A stretch of 27,954 nt of DNA from SMWC01 sp964466315. Lineage in GTDB: Bacteria; Pseudomonadota; Gammaproteobacteria; Steroidobacterales; Rariloculaceae. The position numbers were made by a program, and so were the translations under genes. The stretch spans positions 1 through 27,954 of the forward strand of contig CAYXNS010000034.1 in the NCBI GenBank assembly GCA_964466315.1. Reading direction: 5' to 3'. Under the pieces are notes generated by a model. That model had not been told where the DNA came from, did not search any database, and was given only the letters and a program-made list of their open reading frames with translations. Below are positions 15,164 to 22,301 of the stretch, one piece after another (position 1 is the stretch's first letter; each line of letters opens with the position of its first letter).

Positions 15164-15391
15164 GACGTTGTAGTATATGACGAGGCACAGATCGTCGAGA
15201 TCTCGATGATTGCCGGGTTTTTCAATTTCTGGAACCGATTCGCCGACGGTCTGCAGGTCGATATCGAAGACGATCCGGTCATGAAGCTGATTACGAAGTC
15301 CGCTCATGTCGATATGGCCGACTACATTGCGTACATGCGCGACTGCTGGTGGAATCATGTGCCGGAGTCCGAGGGCTCAGGCACGCGATAG
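15164..15391 (+). pseudogene. C-terminal fragment of a carboxymuconolactone-decarboxylase-like (AhpD fold) protein
   Basis: From base 15164 to the TGA at 15389-15391 the frame reads DVVVYDEAQIVEISMIAGFF, NFWNRFADGLQVDIEDDPVM and ends DYIAYMRDCWWN plus a short tail. This is the C-terminal half of CMD/AhpD-like proteins as I know them. The N-terminal half with the CxxC motif is absent. The frame stays open to an ATG at 15059, but the extra residues are Arg-rich and unlike the family. An N-terminal half of a similar gene, from a different locus, lies at 25360-25653. I read this as a remnant; a small protein of unknown role is the alternative. Confidence 0.7.
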
Positions 15392-15509
15392 CGTTTCCCC
15401 AAGTTCCGTTCACGGCCAGCTCTGTGTCTCCCGCAGGAAAGTGGCTGGAAGTAAGTAGAAAAACCGCAATCGTCCCATGCGGTGGAACCGAGTGCCTTCC
15501 CTAAGGCCA

Positions 15510-15917
15510 CTACCGGTCGGCGGGGCCGCCCGTCCCGACCCCTCCCAGGAAGAAATTTCTCCCCTCCGGCGTGGTCACGCTTCGGCCGTTGACCACCGGC
15601 TCCCCACTCCGTGCGAGATAGCCGTTGACGATCACCTCTGTTCCGATCGGGAAGTCGGATTTTCGGAGGCCTCGCCGCAGCAGTTGATTGGCCCCGCCCG
15701 CCTCGATCGCCCAATTGGTCACCGTACCGTCTGGGTTTTTGACGTCGATATACAACCACCCGTGCGGGTTCACCAAATCCATACCCGTTAGCGTTCCTCG
15801 TAGCTCGATCGGCTTTGCTATATCGAACTCGGCTGCGAAGGAATGGTGCGCCGCGACGGGAACTGCGACCAGCAGCAGACCGACCGCGCCCAGCAAACCA
15901 AGAGTTTGATCTTTCAT
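15510..15917 (-). CDS. Exported DUF6152 family protein
   Basis: This 135-residue protein has a signal peptide (about residues 1-23, ending VPVAA) and a mature N-terminus HHSFAAEFD, typical of DUF6152. A small beta-rich domain follows: IELRGTLTGMDLVNPHGWLY, then NWAIEAGGANQLLRRG and VIVNGYLARSGEP. The His-His after the signal cleavage site and the NPH triplet recur in the other two members of this window (14563 and 24250). Function is unknown; the fold suggests an OB-like periplasmic module. It is third in a leftward string (17795, 16958, 15917) with gaps of 36 and 54 bases. It is complete, unlike its neighbour at 14563. Confidence 0.88.
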   Translation of the reverse strand: MKDQTLGLLGAVGLLLVAVPVAAHHSFAAEFDIAKPIELRGTLTGMDLVNPHGWLYIDVKNPDGTVTNWAIEAGGANQLLRRGLRKSDFPIGTEVIVNGYLARSGEPVVNGRSVTTPEGRNFFLGGVGTGGPADR

Positions 15918-15971
15918 GTTACTGATCCTTATGTTCAGCGGAATTCAAGTGCCTGTAAGTCGGTGCATGCG

Positions 15972-16958
15972 TCACTGCGGAGGAGTCACCCCTCTGAACC
16001 ACTCGTAGCCGAGTTCGCGAAGGGAGGCCTGGCCCTCTCCATTCCCCTCGTAACAACCATCTTCCCACACCTCATGTTCATACGGGTCCTCCACAGGGGG
16101 CGCGTTTACCTCAACCGCACTGGGTATACGGGTGCCTGCCGTGCTCGGAGCGGTGCCGGGGCGCCTTCTTGGGAAGTTCATCGTCCAGGGCCTAGCGTAG
16201 ACGGTAGGGTCCACGATCGTCACCTCGTAGTCGATGGTATCCGCGTCGGCTAACGTCCAGCGCTCTGTCATGCGCGTGTTCTCGGAATAATAGAGTCCGG
16301 TGCTGTCAAACCACCCCCTGCCGTTGAGATTGGTCACCTCGACGACCAGCGTATCCCCCTCCCAATGACCCCGGGAGTTCCCGAACCAGAACTTCACATT
16401 TTCGCTGATCGGCGGGCGCCCATCCGTTGGGATCACATGATAGCCTTCCTCGCCGAGCATTATCACGATGCCTGGTTGCTGAACGATCTCCAGGGCGGAT
16501 AACGAGAATCTGGGCATGAAATTTAGACAAAACGCGGATGGATTGCTGTAGAGGCGTTCACCCGACTCGCCGGGCCATCCTCTCCCGAGTCCGGCGAGTA
16601 TCTCATTCCGCTTGGCCATTCCCCAGGGCGTGTACGGGACTTTGCCGTCCGGTGGATCGGAGACGAACGATTCCTGAGCCGGTGTCGTTACGTCCACGTA
16701 CTCGTGGTCCTCAAGGTAGCTGAGGCCATCACCACCGGAGTCACCCCAAAATCCCTGGAGGTCGGGCACGCCGTCCGGTGTCCGCGGTGAAGTGTAGGGT
16801 GGTAACTTAGCCTTCTCCACGAGCCAGGTTGCAGCCATCGGGAGCTTCGGCACGTCTTCCCGCCAGAAAGCCTGCCCCGCTGCGGGTTGCGACGCCATTA
16901 GCGAAATCCAGAGAATTGCCGCCAACGGCGAGGTGGCGGCCAGTATTCGTTGATTCAC
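15972..16958 (-). CDS. Exported protein of the PRTxxGxPDLQGxW family, function unknown
   Basis: This 328-residue protein has a signal peptide at about 1-29 (ending AAGQA). Order of conserved blocks: SPRTPDGVPDLQGFWGD (57-73), a Cys-Pro segment FCLNFMPRF (143-151), LEIVQQPGIVIML, then GNSRGHWEGDTLVVEVTNL (193-211), MTERWTL (230-236) and YEVTIVDPTVYARPW (244-258). The same C-terminal blocks occur in the next gene (16995) and in the 335-residue protein (24250). Only uncharacterised homologues come to mind and I assign no activity. The ATG at 16958 follows a purine-rich GCAGGTGA. It lies 36 bases downstream of 16995-17795 and 54 bases before the DUF6152 gene in one leftward operon. Confidence 0.8.
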   Translation of the reverse strand: MNQRILAATSPLAAILWISLMASQPAAGQAFWREDVPKLPMAATWLVEKAKLPPYTSPRTPDGVPDLQGFWGDSGGDGLSYLEDHEYVDVTTPAQESFVSDPPDGKVPYTPWGMAKRNEILAGLGRGWPGESGERLYSNPSAFCLNFMPRFSLSALEIVQQPGIVIMLGEEGYHVIPTDGRPPISENVKFWFGNSRGHWEGDTLVVEVTNLNGRGWFDSTGLYYSENTRMTERWTLADADTIDYEVTIVDPTVYARPWTMNFPRRRPGTAPSTAGTRIPSAVEVNAPPVEDPYEHEVWEDGCYEGNGEGQASLRELGYEWFRGVTPPQ

Positions 16959-16994
16959 CTGCCACCTCGCATTACTTTTCCCATACAGCCTGGC

Positions 16995-17795
16995 TCAGTG
17001 CTCATCGAAAAAGGTGGATTCAGGGTTGTCCCATTCCCGCTCGAGGAGGTACGCATGGCACTGGTATTCTAATAGTTCGCTATTCGATTCCTGACGACGG
17101 TAGAGAGGCATGCTGATCTTCCAGGGTTGTGTGAAAACCTTCGGGTCCTCGATCGTGGCTTCGTATAGCAGGTGATCTGGGCCCGTAGGCGTGTAGCGTT
17201 CAACAACGTGTAAGGCGTCACTGTGGTAATTCCCCGCCCGGTCTAACCACGTCTTCTCGTTGAAATGAATCACATCGACCACGAGGGTATTCCCCTCCCA
17301 GCGGCCGCGCGAGTCCCCCATCCACCAGTCGATCGGACCGGGGGGATGCGGATTCCCGTTCATATAGATGTAGCGAATGGTACGTAAATACTCGTATGCG
17401 ATCGAGATCTTGTCGGCCTGCTGAATGATTCGAAATGGGTACGGCATATAGGTGATGCGGGGAACTCCAGGCAGATAACACTTGGTTTCTGGATCGAGCG
17501 TGGAACGCTGTTCGAAGTTCTCCTGCTTCTTCGCGAGCGCCGACGCCTGATAGGGGATGGCACCTCCTTCCACCACGCCGTGCCCGGCGGGCACGCCAAG
17601 GCTCGCGCCATGGCCCTCGAGATTCCATGCGGCCGTGTTGAGGACCTGCCAAATGCCCTGCAAGTCCGGGTGCCCGTGTGCTGTGCGCGGTGGCGTGTAG
17701 GGTGTCGTGGCCGCGGTCTGCCCCACGCCAGGTATCGGCGTGAGGTTGAAGATCGCCACCAGGCAAAACATCAACCGCACGAACCTACGTCTCAC
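16995..17795 (-). CDS. Exported protein of the PRTxxGxPDLQGxW family, second copy
   Basis: This is a 266-residue protein. I chose the GTG at 17795 because AGGGGGG lies about 6 bases before it; the open frame to 17837 adds 14 residues that would spoil the signal peptide. A signal sequence (about 1-26) is followed by PYTPPRTAHGHPDLQGIWQ (32-50) and TKCYLPGVPRITYMPYPF (104-121). Then come GDSRGRWEGNTLVVDVIHF (160-178), VVERYTP (197-203) and YEATIEDPKVFTQPW (211-225). It is related to 15972-16958 throughout but differs in the middle, so it is an old duplicate and not a recent copy. Function unknown, location periplasmic. It heads the leftward string. Confidence 0.8.
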   Translation of the reverse strand: MRRRFVRLMFCLVAIFNLTPIPGVGQTAATTPYTPPRTAHGHPDLQGIWQVLNTAAWNLEGHGASLGVPAGHGVVEGGAIPYQASALAKKQENFEQRSTLDPETKCYLPGVPRITYMPYPFRIIQQADKISIAYEYLRTIRYIYMNGNPHPPGPIDWWMGDSRGRWEGNTLVVDVIHFNEKTWLDRAGNYHSDALHVVERYTPTGPDHLLYEATIEDPKVFTQPWKISMPLYRRQESNSELLEYQCHAYLLEREWDNPESTFFDEH

Positions 17796-17909
17796 TGGAG
17801 ACCCCCCTGTAATTCGAAACAGCCGAAAAAAGATCATAGGAGATTGATTCTCTACCGGTCAAGAATCTTCTCGTTCGGAATCGGCACTTGCATAGGCGCG
17901 TTGAGTCCT

Positions 17910-18116
17910 ATGATGATCAGCGTACTCGCAGCCATGGTCGCCGAGCAGAAGAATATTCAGTGGGAGCACTCCTATGTCGCCGCCAATAAGACGGTCTGTA
18001 TCTACATAGCTGATCATGAGGAACTGATTCAGGAACATGCCGAGCAGAGTGGTTTTCCCGCGACGAAGGTGACTGAAGTGCGAAAAATAATTGACCCGAC
18101 AACAGCGGAAGATTAG
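17910..18116 (+). CDS. DUF4242 family small protein, start uncertain
   Basis: From ATG 17910 this gives 68 residues, including VAEQKNIQWEHSYVAANKTV, CIYIADHEELIQEHAEQSGF and ending RKIIDPTTAED. That is the DUF4242 pattern (WxHSYV, HA..GFP, EVR.I), a small ferredoxin-like-fold family that includes a nickel-binding member. Related proteins are about 85-90 residues. In this frame the sequence continues upstream (FSFGIGTCIGALSP) to a TTG at 17844, which would give 90 residues, but AGGAG is only one base from that TTG. Either the start is non-standard or the N-terminus is damaged. It is divergent from the 16995-17795 string and 268 bases before the dodecin gene. Confidence 0.75.
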   Translation: MMISVLAAMVAEQKNIQWEHSYVAANKTVCIYIADHEELIQEHAEQSGFPATKVTEVRKIIDPTTAED

Positions 18117-18139
18117 GAGGTCCGCTGTTATCAGGAGAT

Positions 18140-18155
18140 GCTTCTGGCCAGAAGC
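18140..18155. repeat. 16-base perfect palindrome GCTTCTGGCCAGAAGC
   Basis: The palindrome lies 24 bases after the DUF4242 stop. The half site TGCTTCTGGCC recurs at 18648-18658, and on the opposite strand as GGCTTCTGGCC within 27431-27445. The surrounding DNA (18117-18384) resembles degenerate intergenic spacer repeats common in proteobacteria. It may form a hairpin in RNA. No T-run follows, so it is not a classical terminator. Confidence 0.45.
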
Positions 18156-18285
18156 TGACGTATGGAAGTTGTAACGAGTGTGAATAGAGGCCGCCGGTTT
18201 CATCGATCGAGCGCCCCTTCATCACTACTTTTCCGAAAGCAGACGCCCAGAATTCACGTATCGGGGGGCGAGCTGAAGGGCAGGA

Positions 18286-18327
18286 AGTGGCAGCCACTCG
18301 TTAACAGTCAATATGCATACGTATGCA
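18286..18327. promoter_or_regulatory. Candidate operator cluster upstream of the dodecin gene
   Basis: Three symmetrical elements lie in 42 bases. AGTGGCAGCCACT (18286-18298) is an odd palindrome. TCGTTAACAGTCAAT follows directly and matches the motif near 321-340 and 18779-18798. TGCATACGTATGCA (18314-18327) is a perfect 14-base palindrome. They end 57 bases before the dodecin ATG, where a promoter should be. Binding proteins are unknown. Confidence 0.35.
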
Positions 18328-18384
18328 CAAGAAGCGAGTCGCGGCTGATGGCCGATAGCGAATACTGGTCTAGGAGTTGAAGTC

Positions 18385-18594
18385 ATGGAGAACTACGTCT
18401 ATAAGCAGATCGAGATTACAGGCTCATCCACGGAGAGTTCCGATGACGCCATTCAGACAGCCCTCGCGAAAGCGGGTCAAAGCGTGAAGCGGATGGATTG
18501 GTTCAGTGTCGTCGAAACGCGCGGCTCCATAGACGAATTGGCCGTGAAGCACTGGCAAGTGACGATCAAGATCGGGTTCAGAATCGAAGACTAG
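18385..18594 (+). CDS. Dodecin (flavin-binding small protein)
   Basis: This is a 69-residue protein starting MENYVYKQIEITGSS, then DDAIQTALAKAG, MDWFSVVETRGSID, and ending HWQVTIKIGFRIED. This is the dodecin pattern, including the Trp in DWFSVVE used to stack on flavin and the Q in HWQVT. Dodecins form dodecameric shells that store or scavenge riboflavin-type ligands in the cytoplasm. Length and both end motifs are complete. AGGAG lies 8 bases before the ATG. It is preceded by a cluster of palindromes (18286-18327) and is probably transcribed alone. It differs from its exported neighbours in being cytosolic. Confidence 0.93.
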   Translation: MENYVYKQIEITGSSTESSDDAIQTALAKAGQSVKRMDWFSVVETRGSIDELAVKHWQVTIKIGFRIED

Positions 18595-18778
18595 AAGAGC
18601 GAATAGGTTGTCGGCGAACGAACATTGAGCAGCTCAATCGAGTGCCTGCTTCTGGCCGGAGGAATCACTTGACGCGTGTCACGACGGCCAAATTCCTGTA
18701 CAACCAACGACGACTTATTTACCTGTATTCCTACGCGAGTTATCCTGATTTGCTTCCAGCTATTGGTGGGTAGCCGTC

Positions 18779-18798
18779 GCGCGTTAACAATTAACACA
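18779..18798. promoter_or_regulatory. Candidate operator upstream of the cyclase gene (CGTTAACAATTAAC)
   Basis: CGTTAACAATTAAC begins at 18781 and resembles TCGTTAACAGTTAAC (complement of 322-337) and TCGTTAACAGTCAAT (18298-18312). It lies about 95 bases before the ATG at 18892. The rest of the gap 18595-18891 has only the TGCTTCTGGCC half repeat at 18648 and no gene that I can support. Confidence 0.3.
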
Positions 18799-18891
18799 CA
18801 AGCTGCTGCATAGCTGAGGGGCAAGAATTTAGGAAAATCGACCTCGGTTAATCGTTTCAGATACTCGCCAGTGTAGCAGGGGAGCAATAGT

Positions 18892-19839
18892 ATGAATCGC
18901 ATAACAATTATGACGTTGCTGACGCTTGTTGGCGGTCTATCGACAGCGAACGCACAGTCTTGGAGTCCGCCGGCCGAGGAGGATCGCTGTCCGTCGAAAT
19001 GGGGAGCCGGTGACGAGCGCGGCTCGGCAAACCATATGGGCTCCGTTACGGTGTTACGGGCGACGCAATTGATACGCCGCGGCGAAGTCGTCGAACTCAG
19101 CCATGTTCTGCACGGATCGATACCGCTCGGTAACCGCCATTTCGAGCTCTATCCTAAACCCACGGCGATGAACTCTCAAAGCAATCGCAGGGGCTCCAAC
19201 GAGGAGCTCGTTGTTACGGAGCTAGGCCAGGTCGGCACGCAGCTCGACGGTTTCAGCCATCAGTCGATCGGCAACTTGCTATACAACTGCTTTCGCGTCG
19301 ATGAGACGCAGACGCGAGTAGGCTTCACACAGCTCGGTATCGAGAATGTGGGCACGCTCATGACGCGCGGTGTGATGCTCGATATCGCCAAGCTCAAAGG
19401 CGTCGACATGTTGCCCGAGGATTATGAGATCACGACGGAGGATCTACAGCAGGCTTTGACGCGGGAGGATCTGACGTTGGAGCCTGGCGATGCCGTGATC
19501 ATTAATACCGGTTGGGGGCAACTCTGGGAACGTGATGTCCCGCGCTTCCTTGGCAGGGCGCCGGGTATCGGAGTAGCCGCCGCAGAATGGCTCGTCACTC
19601 AGGATCCCATGCTCGTCGGTGCCGACAATCAGCCGGTCGAGATTCAACCAAACCCCGATCCGGCAATTTCCCTGCCGATCCATCAGATCATGCTCGCCGT
19701 CAACGGGATCCATCTGCTGGAGAGGATGAAGCTAGACGAGCTTGCCGCACGGGAAGTTTATGAGTTTGCGCTCGTCATCCAGCCGTTAAAGATTCGGGGA
19801 GCGACAGGGTCGACGGTTGCGCCCGCCGCGATATATTGA
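18892..19839 (+). CDS. Exported cyclase-family hydrolase (kynurenine-formamidase-like fold)
   Basis: This 315-residue protein has a signal peptide at about 1-21 (ending TANAQS). The cyclase family is shown by WGAGDERGSANHMG, VVELSHVLHGSIP, VGTQLDGFSHQS (114-125), TRGVMLDIAKLKGVDML, LEPGDAVIINTGWG and a closing QPLKIRGATGSTVAPAAIY. Family members hydrolyse amides or lactones such as formylkynurenine with a metal bound by HxGTHxDxxxH. Here the two first His positions are Gln113 and Gln117 while Asp119 and His123 remain, so metal binding is changed. Substrate unknown. GGGGAG lies 7 bases before the ATG. It converges with the broken NHL gene, whose end is only 3 bases away. Confidence 0.88.
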   Translation: MNRITIMTLLTLVGGLSTANAQSWSPPAEEDRCPSKWGAGDERGSANHMGSVTVLRATQLIRRGEVVELSHVLHGSIPLGNRHFELYPKPTAMNSQSNRRGSNEELVVTELGQVGTQLDGFSHQSIGNLLYNCFRVDETQTRVGFTQLGIENVGTLMTRGVMLDIAKLKGVDMLPEDYEITTEDLQQALTREDLTLEPGDAVIINTGWGQLWERDVPRFLGRAPGIGVAAAEWLVTQDPMLVGADNQPVEIQPNPDPAISLPIHQIMLAVNGIHLLERMKLDELAAREVYEFALVIQPLKIRGATGSTVAPAAIY

Positions 19840-19842
19840 AAG

Positions 19843-21096
19843 CTATTCCCAGGCCGAGTAGGCCGGCCTTGCGACCAGGAATTCCGGGTTGGCGCCCGAG
19901 CGAGGAACAAACTTCTGTGCACCGCCCTTGTTGACTTCGGCCACATAGAAACTGCCTTCCTGATCTACGGCCATGTCGTGCACGCCCCAGAAATAGCCGG
20001 GGAAGAGCCCGTAGGTACCGAACTGGTAGAGGAAGTTTCCGTCGAGGTCATATTTAATGACCTTGTGTGTGCCCCGGTCATAAGCCTAAAGATTGCGCTC
20101 GGAATCGATGATGATGAGATGGATCCTCGAGGGATCGTCGCCGATAAACCACTCGTCGAGATACTCGCCACGCTCCGTGAAGATCTGGATGCGATGGTTG
20201 TCCCGGTCGTTCACGTAGACGTTATTGGTTCCAGGATCGATCGCGATTCCATGCACGCCGTTGAGGTAGCCGGGACGCGTTTCGGTCGGTGGGTTACCTC
20301 TCTTCCCCCACTCCATGAGGTAGTTACCGTCGGCATCGAATCGTGCCACGCGTGTATTGCCGTCGCCGTCCGCGACATAGAATCCGCCGTCGGGATGCCA
20401 TGCAATGAATGTCGGTCGAGAGAGGTGGTGTTCGTCGTCTCCCGCTTCGTCCGGTGTGCCGATGGTCTGCACGAGTTTCTTGCCGTCATTGGTGAACTTG
20501 AAGATCGCATGCCGGAAGTCATCCACGATCCAAACGTATTTCTCGGGGTCGTACGGGCTGATGTAGATCGCGTGCGGACGCCTGAGTAGTTCGTCCCATT
20601 GAGTCCAGGAGTCAATGAGTTCGCCCTCCCGGTTGAAAATCAGTATGCAGTGCTCCCAGCGGACGTCCACGCCGAGTTCACCTCGAATACTCGTCTGCGG
20701 TCGAGTCGGGCCGACCATCACGCCCGGCAGGCTCGCATAGGTCGCGTCGCGCCACGGAACGCGATTGATCGGGAAGCTAATGCTCGGGCCGATCTCCGGG
20801 CGCAGCTTGATCTCCGGGCGCTCCATAACGGGGATCTCGCCGCGAACGAGCACGAACACGCGATCCGGGCTCTCGGGAAATATCGCCTCGCCGGCGCCCA
20901 TGGTCCAGCCCTCGTGTCCGGGAAGTGTCGAGGTGTCGATCGGCCAGCCCTTAACGACCTCGTACGCGCCGGAGATGTCCTGGCCACCTTTCAGCCCGGG
21001 GATCGCTGCGAATCCATCGCCCGGCACGGGTTCTTGAGCAATCGCCATCGCGCTGCTGAATAGACAAACAGTCAACGTCTGGAAAAATGTGCGCAT
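19843..21096 (-). pseudogene. Exported NHL-repeat protein gene interrupted by an in-frame TAG
   Basis: From ATG 21096 there is a signal peptide (about 1-21), then NHL-repeat sequence: LLRRPHAIYISPYDPEKYVW, FIAWHPDGGFYVADGDGNTR, LNGVHGIAIDPGTNNVYVND and IHLIIIDSERNL. TAG follows as codon 337 (20086-20088). The same frame continues for 80 codons with clear NHL sequence (AYDRGTHKVIKYDLDGNFLY, FWGVHDMAVDQEGSFYVAEV) and ends ARPAYSAWE and TAG at 19843-19845. A Trp codon (TGG) is the likely ancestor of the internal TAG. The intact product would be a 417-residue secreted beta-propeller. The truncated form lacks the last repeats. The ATG at 21096 is preferred over 21147 because of AGAGG upstream and the signal peptide. 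It ends the leftward operon that starts at 25653. Confidence 0.85.
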
Positions 21097-21146
21097 GCCT
21101 TCAAACCTCTTTGATTTGGAATATCCTAGCACTATTCTTTTAAACA

Positions 21147-22235
21147 TCAGTCCGTCAGGAAGTGATACATACCGAGGACGTTCTCATCGACCCAATCGAA
21201 GCCCTGCCAGTCGCTGTACTCGTCCATCGTGATATCGCGTTTCATCTCCTCCAGTGTCTGTCCGGCGGCTATTCCTGCGGCGACTGCGTCTTCCAACTTC
21301 TCTAGGTACCCGCGCCACCTGCTTACGATTCTCCAGTCGCCCACCGGTCCGTGGCCGGTCACGACGTACTCGTACTCTTTTGCCTGCTCTTCGGTTAACC
21401 GAATCGCCGCCATCCACTCGTCGAACTTGCCGAGCTCGTAGTCCATCTCACGATTCGGCATTCGGCCCGAGATATAGTCGACGATGAGAATCACATCGTC
21501 GTCGGGAAAGGTAATCAGGCTCGTGTCACTGGAATGATTCATATCCCCCATCCAGGTCAGGTTCACTCGCTTGCCGCCGAGGGTGATCTCGATCTCCTCG
21601 GTGTAGGTGATGTTCGGCGGATACACGAAGCTGATCGGCCCGCGTACGATCTCCGCGCCGCTGAGTACACCGTCTTCGTTTGCATCGAATCCCTCGAACT
21701 GGCTTTGTCGCGAGCCCGGGAAACGCTGAAAGTCCACGGGGGCTTCGTTTGCATCGACAACGCCGTTTCCGTCTGTATCTAGCGCCGCCACAGGTTCGTA
21801 CTGCCCGATGACCTGCGACAGCGTTGTGGAAGGCGGCGGCATCGCGAGGTAGGAGTGCATGTTCTCGTGACCGACGAACTGAGCCGTGTCGGCGAAGACG
21901 CCGCCGCCCGATCCATGATCCCAGTGATAGTGGCTGTAGACGACGTATCTGACCGGGACGCTGAAGCGAGCCTCGAACTCGCCTTTGAGCCACCCTGCGA
22001 ACTCGGGGCTGAGTGGATCCGCCAGGATGATCCCCTCGGGCGTGACGAGAAATGCCGTGCCGGCCGTGTTGGCCGTTGCGTGATAGACGCCGCCCGTGAT
22101 GTGTTCGATGTTCCAGTTCAAGGGCGCATTGGGTGATGAACGCCGCAATTCCGGCATCTGCCCATAACTCTCGGGTGCGAGAGCCACGGTTGCGACCAAC
22201 GCCATCGAGATCATGCTTGCCAAGCTGTTACGCAT
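21147..22235 (-). CDS. Exported metallo-beta-lactamase-fold hydrolase with an inserted EF-hand pair
   Basis: This is a 362-residue protein with a signal peptide at about 1-25. MBL metal ligands are complete: HYHWDH (102-107), His234 in GDMNHSSDT, Asp253 in LIVDYISG, and His295 in VTGHGPVGD. Between the first two blocks lie two classical 12-residue EF-hand loops: DTDGNGVVDANE (153-164) and DANEDGVLSGAE (184-195), with acidic or Asn ligands at positions 1, 3, 5 and 12. This suggests calcium dependence outside the cytoplasm. The hydrolysed substrate is unknown; lactone or ester is possible. AGGAGG precedes the ATG closely. It sits 66 bases after the NHL lipoprotein gene and 50 bases before the broken NHL gene in one leftward operon. 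Confidence 0.9.
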   Translation of the reverse strand: MRNSLASMISMALVATVALAPESYGQMPELRRSSPNAPLNWNIEHITGGVYHATANTAGTAFLVTPEGIILADPLSPEFAGWLKGEFEARFSVPVRYVVYSHYHWDHGSGGGVFADTAQFVGHENMHSYLAMPPPSTTLSQVIGQYEPVAALDTDGNGVVDANEAPVDFQRFPGSRQSQFEGFDANEDGVLSGAEIVRGPISFVYPPNITYTEEIEITLGGKRVNLTWMGDMNHSSDTSLITFPDDDVILIVDYISGRMPNREMDYELGKFDEWMAAIRLTEEQAKEYEYVVTGHGPVGDWRIVSRWRGYLEKLEDAVAAGIAAGQTLEEMKRDITMDEYSDWQGFDWVDENVLGMYHFLTD

Positions 22236-22301
22236 TCGGGCCTCCTCCTGTTTCCTTCCGTGTGTTTATTTTTTTCTATGAACCGGACGAATTCTAGTCG
22301 G

